Source of the DNA: JBBQWZ01 sp043788745
GTDB lineage: Bacteria; Acidobacteriota; Terriglobia; Bryobacterales; Bryobacteraceae
DNA length: 15,353 nucleotides
Assembly (NCBI GenBank): GCA_043788745.1
Contig: JAYVTO010000256.1
Location: forward strand, 1-15,353
Reading direction: 5' to 3'
The translations under genes were made by a program, and so were the position numbers. The notes beneath the pieces were generated by a model. The model saw only the letters and a program-made list of their open reading frames with translations, made no database searches and was not told the DNA's origin. This document shows, piece after piece, positions 13,806-15,353 of this stretch; the first letter of the stretch is position 1, and each line of letters opens with the position of its first letter.

Positions 13806-14861
13806 ATGAACCTCTTCTCTCCGATTCAATTGGGCGATACTTCGCTCCGCAATCGAATTGCAATGGCGCCGATGACGCGTTCCCGAGCGGACGCACAGGG
13901 CGTCCTGTCGGCTCTGACCGCGGAATACTACAGCCAACGCGGCGACGCCGGTCTGCTGATCACCGAAGGCACTGGCTCCAGCGCCATGGGCATGGGCTAC
14001 GCGCGGACGCCAGGTATCTACAACGACGCGCAGATCGAAGCGTGGCGCACTGTGACGGGCGCAGTGCATGCGCGCGGCGGAAGGATTTTCCTCCAGATCA
14101 TGCACGTTGGGCGCATTTCGCATTCGGCAAACCGTACGATTCCAGACGCGCCGGTCGCGCCTTCGGCGATTCGGGCGGCGGGCCAGATGTGGACCGATTC
14201 GGCGGCCCTGCAACCATTCGACATTCCGCGCGCGCTGGAGCTTTCGGAAATCCCCGCCGTAATTGCCGAGTTCGGCACCGCTACCCGCAACGCGCTGGCG
14301 GCCGGCTTCGACGGGGTCGAGTTGCACTCCGCTTCGGGTTACCTTCCGAACCAATTCCTCGCGCCAGGCAGCAATCAGCGAACGGACTCCTATGGCGGAT
14401 CGATTGAGAACCGCATTCGATTTGCCGTCGAAACGCTGGAGGCGATGGTCGCCGCCGCCGGTTCGGCAGGCAAGGTCGGGATCAAGGTAAGCCCCGGAAT
14501 GCTTTTCAATGACATTCAGCACGACGACCCGCTTCCAACTTACGTCGCGCTGACTCAGGCGATCGCGCCGCTCGGCCTAGCCTATCTCCATGTCATGCGT
14601 GCAGGGATCGGCGCGGAAACGGTGCTCCGTGAGGCTTACTCGGGCAAGCTGCTCGTCGGTGGCGGATTCACGAAAGAAGAAGCCAACAAGACGCTGGCGT
14701 CAGGCGGAGCGGACGCGATCGTGTTCGGCACGGCGTACATCTCGAATCCGGATCTGGTGACGCGCTTCGAAATAGACGCTGCGCTTGCGGAGGCCGACAA
14801 GGCTACGTTCTATACACCGGGTTCGAAGGGCTATACAGACTACCCGGCACTCGCGAAATAG
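13806..14861 (+). CDS. Old Yellow Enzyme-type alkene reductase (NemA-like)
   Basis: The 351-aa flavoprotein is an FMN TIM-barrel of the Old Yellow Enzyme/N-ethylmaleimide reductase group, which uses NAD(P)H to reduce electron-poor C=C bonds or nitro compounds. Visible motifs: APMTRSRA at 21-28 with the flavin Thr (T24), Q-I-M-H-V-G-R at 97-103, VELHSASGYLPNQFL at 171-185, RTDSYGG at 192-198, ENR at 201-203, GGG at 285-287 and the phosphate-binding FGTAYISNPDL at 307-317. H174 and the proton-donor Tyr Y179 are kept. Three usual positions differ: the second substrate-anchoring residue (His/Asn) is Ser177, the Trp of QLWH is Met99, and the Arg of GIR-SP is Lys227. Substrate cannot be predicted. 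I start at 13806 because earlier in-frame codons lie inside the proline dehydrogenase gene. It ends the plus-strand run. Confidence 0.93.
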   Translation: MNLFSPIQLGDTSLRNRIAMAPMTRSRADAQGVLSALTAEYYSQRGDAGLLITEGTGSSAMGMGYARTPGIYNDAQIEAWRTVTGAVHARGGRIFLQIMHVGRISHSANRTIPDAPVAPSAIRAAGQMWTDSAALQPFDIPRALELSEIPAVIAEFGTATRNALAAGFDGVELHSASGYLPNQFLAPGSNQRTDSYGGSIENRIRFAVETLEAMVAAAGSAGKVGIKVSPGMLFNDIQHDDPLPTYVALTQAIAPLGLAYLHVMRAGIGAETVLREAYSGKLLVGGGFTKEEANKTLASGGADAIVFGTAYISNPDLVTRFEIDAALAEADKATFYTPGSKGYTDYPALAK

Positions 14862-14909
14862 CTGGCTTCGTTCGGCGGTGGCTCTGTTTGGTTCCGAGGC
14901 CGCCGCATC

Positions 14910-15152
14910 TCAGGCCGCTGCAGCGGCCGCCTTCGGCCGGACGGCGCTCAAATAGGCGTCGCGAAACACTTCGCTCATGGGCGAGCAGGCCTTCGCCGGA
15001 TACAGGCTTGAAAAGATTTGCGTGAGGCCGGAACCCTTCAAGGTTCGGCAACAGGCGGCGATTTGAAGAGCTGAATCTGCAATGCAGGTGTCGCAATCCA
15101 GGCCAACTGCGCTGCACCCCTCGGGCGAATTTGTTTCAAAAGCCAGGTCCAT
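14910..15152 (-). CDS. Small Cys-rich hypothetical protein (80 aa)
   Basis: The 80-residue product has six cysteines at 13, 20, 23, 34, 35 and 56 (C-x6-C-x2-C-x10-C-C-x20-C), no signal peptide and a C-terminal run of six Ala after RPK. I recognise no family. AAAGGA lies six bases before the ATG at 15152, a strong ribosome site that supports translation. The Cys layout could bind a metal or cluster, or, less likely, mark a modified peptide precursor; no modifying enzyme is in view. The Ala tail is encoded by a perfect 16-bp palindrome (14913-14928) next to a second repeat. About 200 nt of non-coding DNA with a palindrome lies upstream. It converges with the alkene reductase gene, 48 nt away. 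Confidence 0.6.
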   Translation of the reverse strand: MDLAFETNSPEGCSAVGLDCDTCIADSALQIAACCRTLKGSGLTQIFSSLYPAKACSPMSEVFRDAYLSAVRPKAAAAAA

Positions 15153-15353
15153 AGCAAGTCCTTTGCGGCGAGCCGGATCGAACTCCAGATCTCATCCAAA
15201 ATCTGCAACTCTGCAACGTTGCCGGAACACCATTGTCTAGGCAGATCGTCCTAGAAGATAGTCCCCCGGTGCGGGTTGGTCTACACTCATTTGCGGGTAT
15301 CCCCTCAGAATTTCTACCGATCAGGCTTTGGGTCCCGTTTCCCGATGATATTG
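15153..15353. other. Non-coding right edge
   Basis: About 200 nt without an open frame. It holds the TCTAGG/CCTAGA palindrome and, at 15298-15324, a stretch resembling 5541-5573 upstream of the pilin gene. It is likely to contain promoters for the Cys-rich gene (minus) and perhaps for a gene beyond the window (plus). Confidence 0.4.
15236..15255. promoter_or_regulatory. Palindromic candidate operator at right end
   Basis: TCTAGG (15236-15241) and CCTAGA (15250-15255) are perfect inverted half-sites with an 8-nt spacer. The site lies 84 nt upstream of the Cys-rich gene's start codon on the minus strand. The half-site size and spacing would suit a dimeric regulator. A regulator cannot be named. 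Confidence 0.35.

Noticed and set aside
13625..14407. Plus-strand 260-codon frame overlapping the alkene reductase
   Set aside because: It is in another register, with no family motif and low-quality composition, and it crosses the end of proline dehydrogenase.
14913..14939. Perfect palindrome GGCCGCTGCAGCGGCC and adjacent CGGCCG repeats as a terminator or attachment site
   Set aside because: It encodes the Ala tail of the 80-aa protein, lacks a T-run, and has no mobile gene next to it.
1..15353. CRISPR arrays, tRNA or rRNA genes, insertion sequences, toxin-antitoxin or defence genes
   Set aside because: I scanned by eye for repeats with regular spacers, tRNA-like ends, transposase motifs and known defence motifs and saw none. 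Covariance-model searches were not possible.

Overview
The window looks like chromosome from a GC-rich Gram-negative soil bacterium, most probably an acidobacterium of the Solibacter/Bryobacter type. I infer this from the protein flavour: a DUF6677-like membrane protein, large signal-peptide proteins built of repeats or tail-like modules, secreted multi-haem-type cytochromes and an orphan Flp pilin. No rRNA, tRNA, CRISPR array, insertion sequence or prophage backbone was found.

Left part (1-7050): mostly exported or membrane proteins in short transcription units on both strands. In order they are a 70-aa helical protein (minus); a secreted protein with a regular 32-33 residue repeat; a 485-nt gap without a recognisable gene; a secreted two-CXXCH cytochrome c protein; a minus-strand pair of small membrane proteins; a 435-aa modular exported protein; and a monocistronic Flp/type IVb pilin with a textbook terminator. 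A minus-strand unit follows, with a secreted Cys/His protein and then a broken remnant of a MauG/cytochrome-c-peroxidase-type gene that lost its haem-binding Cys.

Right part (7051-14861): a tightly packed all-plus run: aroC, def, fmt, argJ, a small exported protein, a four-helix membrane protein, rmuC, a monofunctional proline dehydrogenase and an Old Yellow Enzyme-type alkene reductase. Spacings are short: a 4-nt overlap at fmt/argJ and at argJ/next gene, and 6-56 nt elsewhere. It therefore reads as one operon or a few coupled ones. It joins chorismate synthesis, initiator-Met formylation and deformylation, arginine synthesis, DNA maintenance and proline oxidation. An inverted repeat sits in the divergent region before aroC.

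Right end (14862-15353): a minus-strand 80-aa cysteine-rich protein with a strong ribosome binding site, preceded by about 200 nt of non-coding DNA. That DNA carries a palindrome and a sequence resembling the region upstream of the pilin gene.

I do not see a defence, mobile or biosynthetic system. The most interesting leads are the 32-residue repeat protein, the cytochrome peroxidase remnant beside an intact Cys/His partner, the tail-like exported protein next to the orphan pilin, the substituted active site of the alkene reductase, and the Cys-rich small protein with its palindrome.
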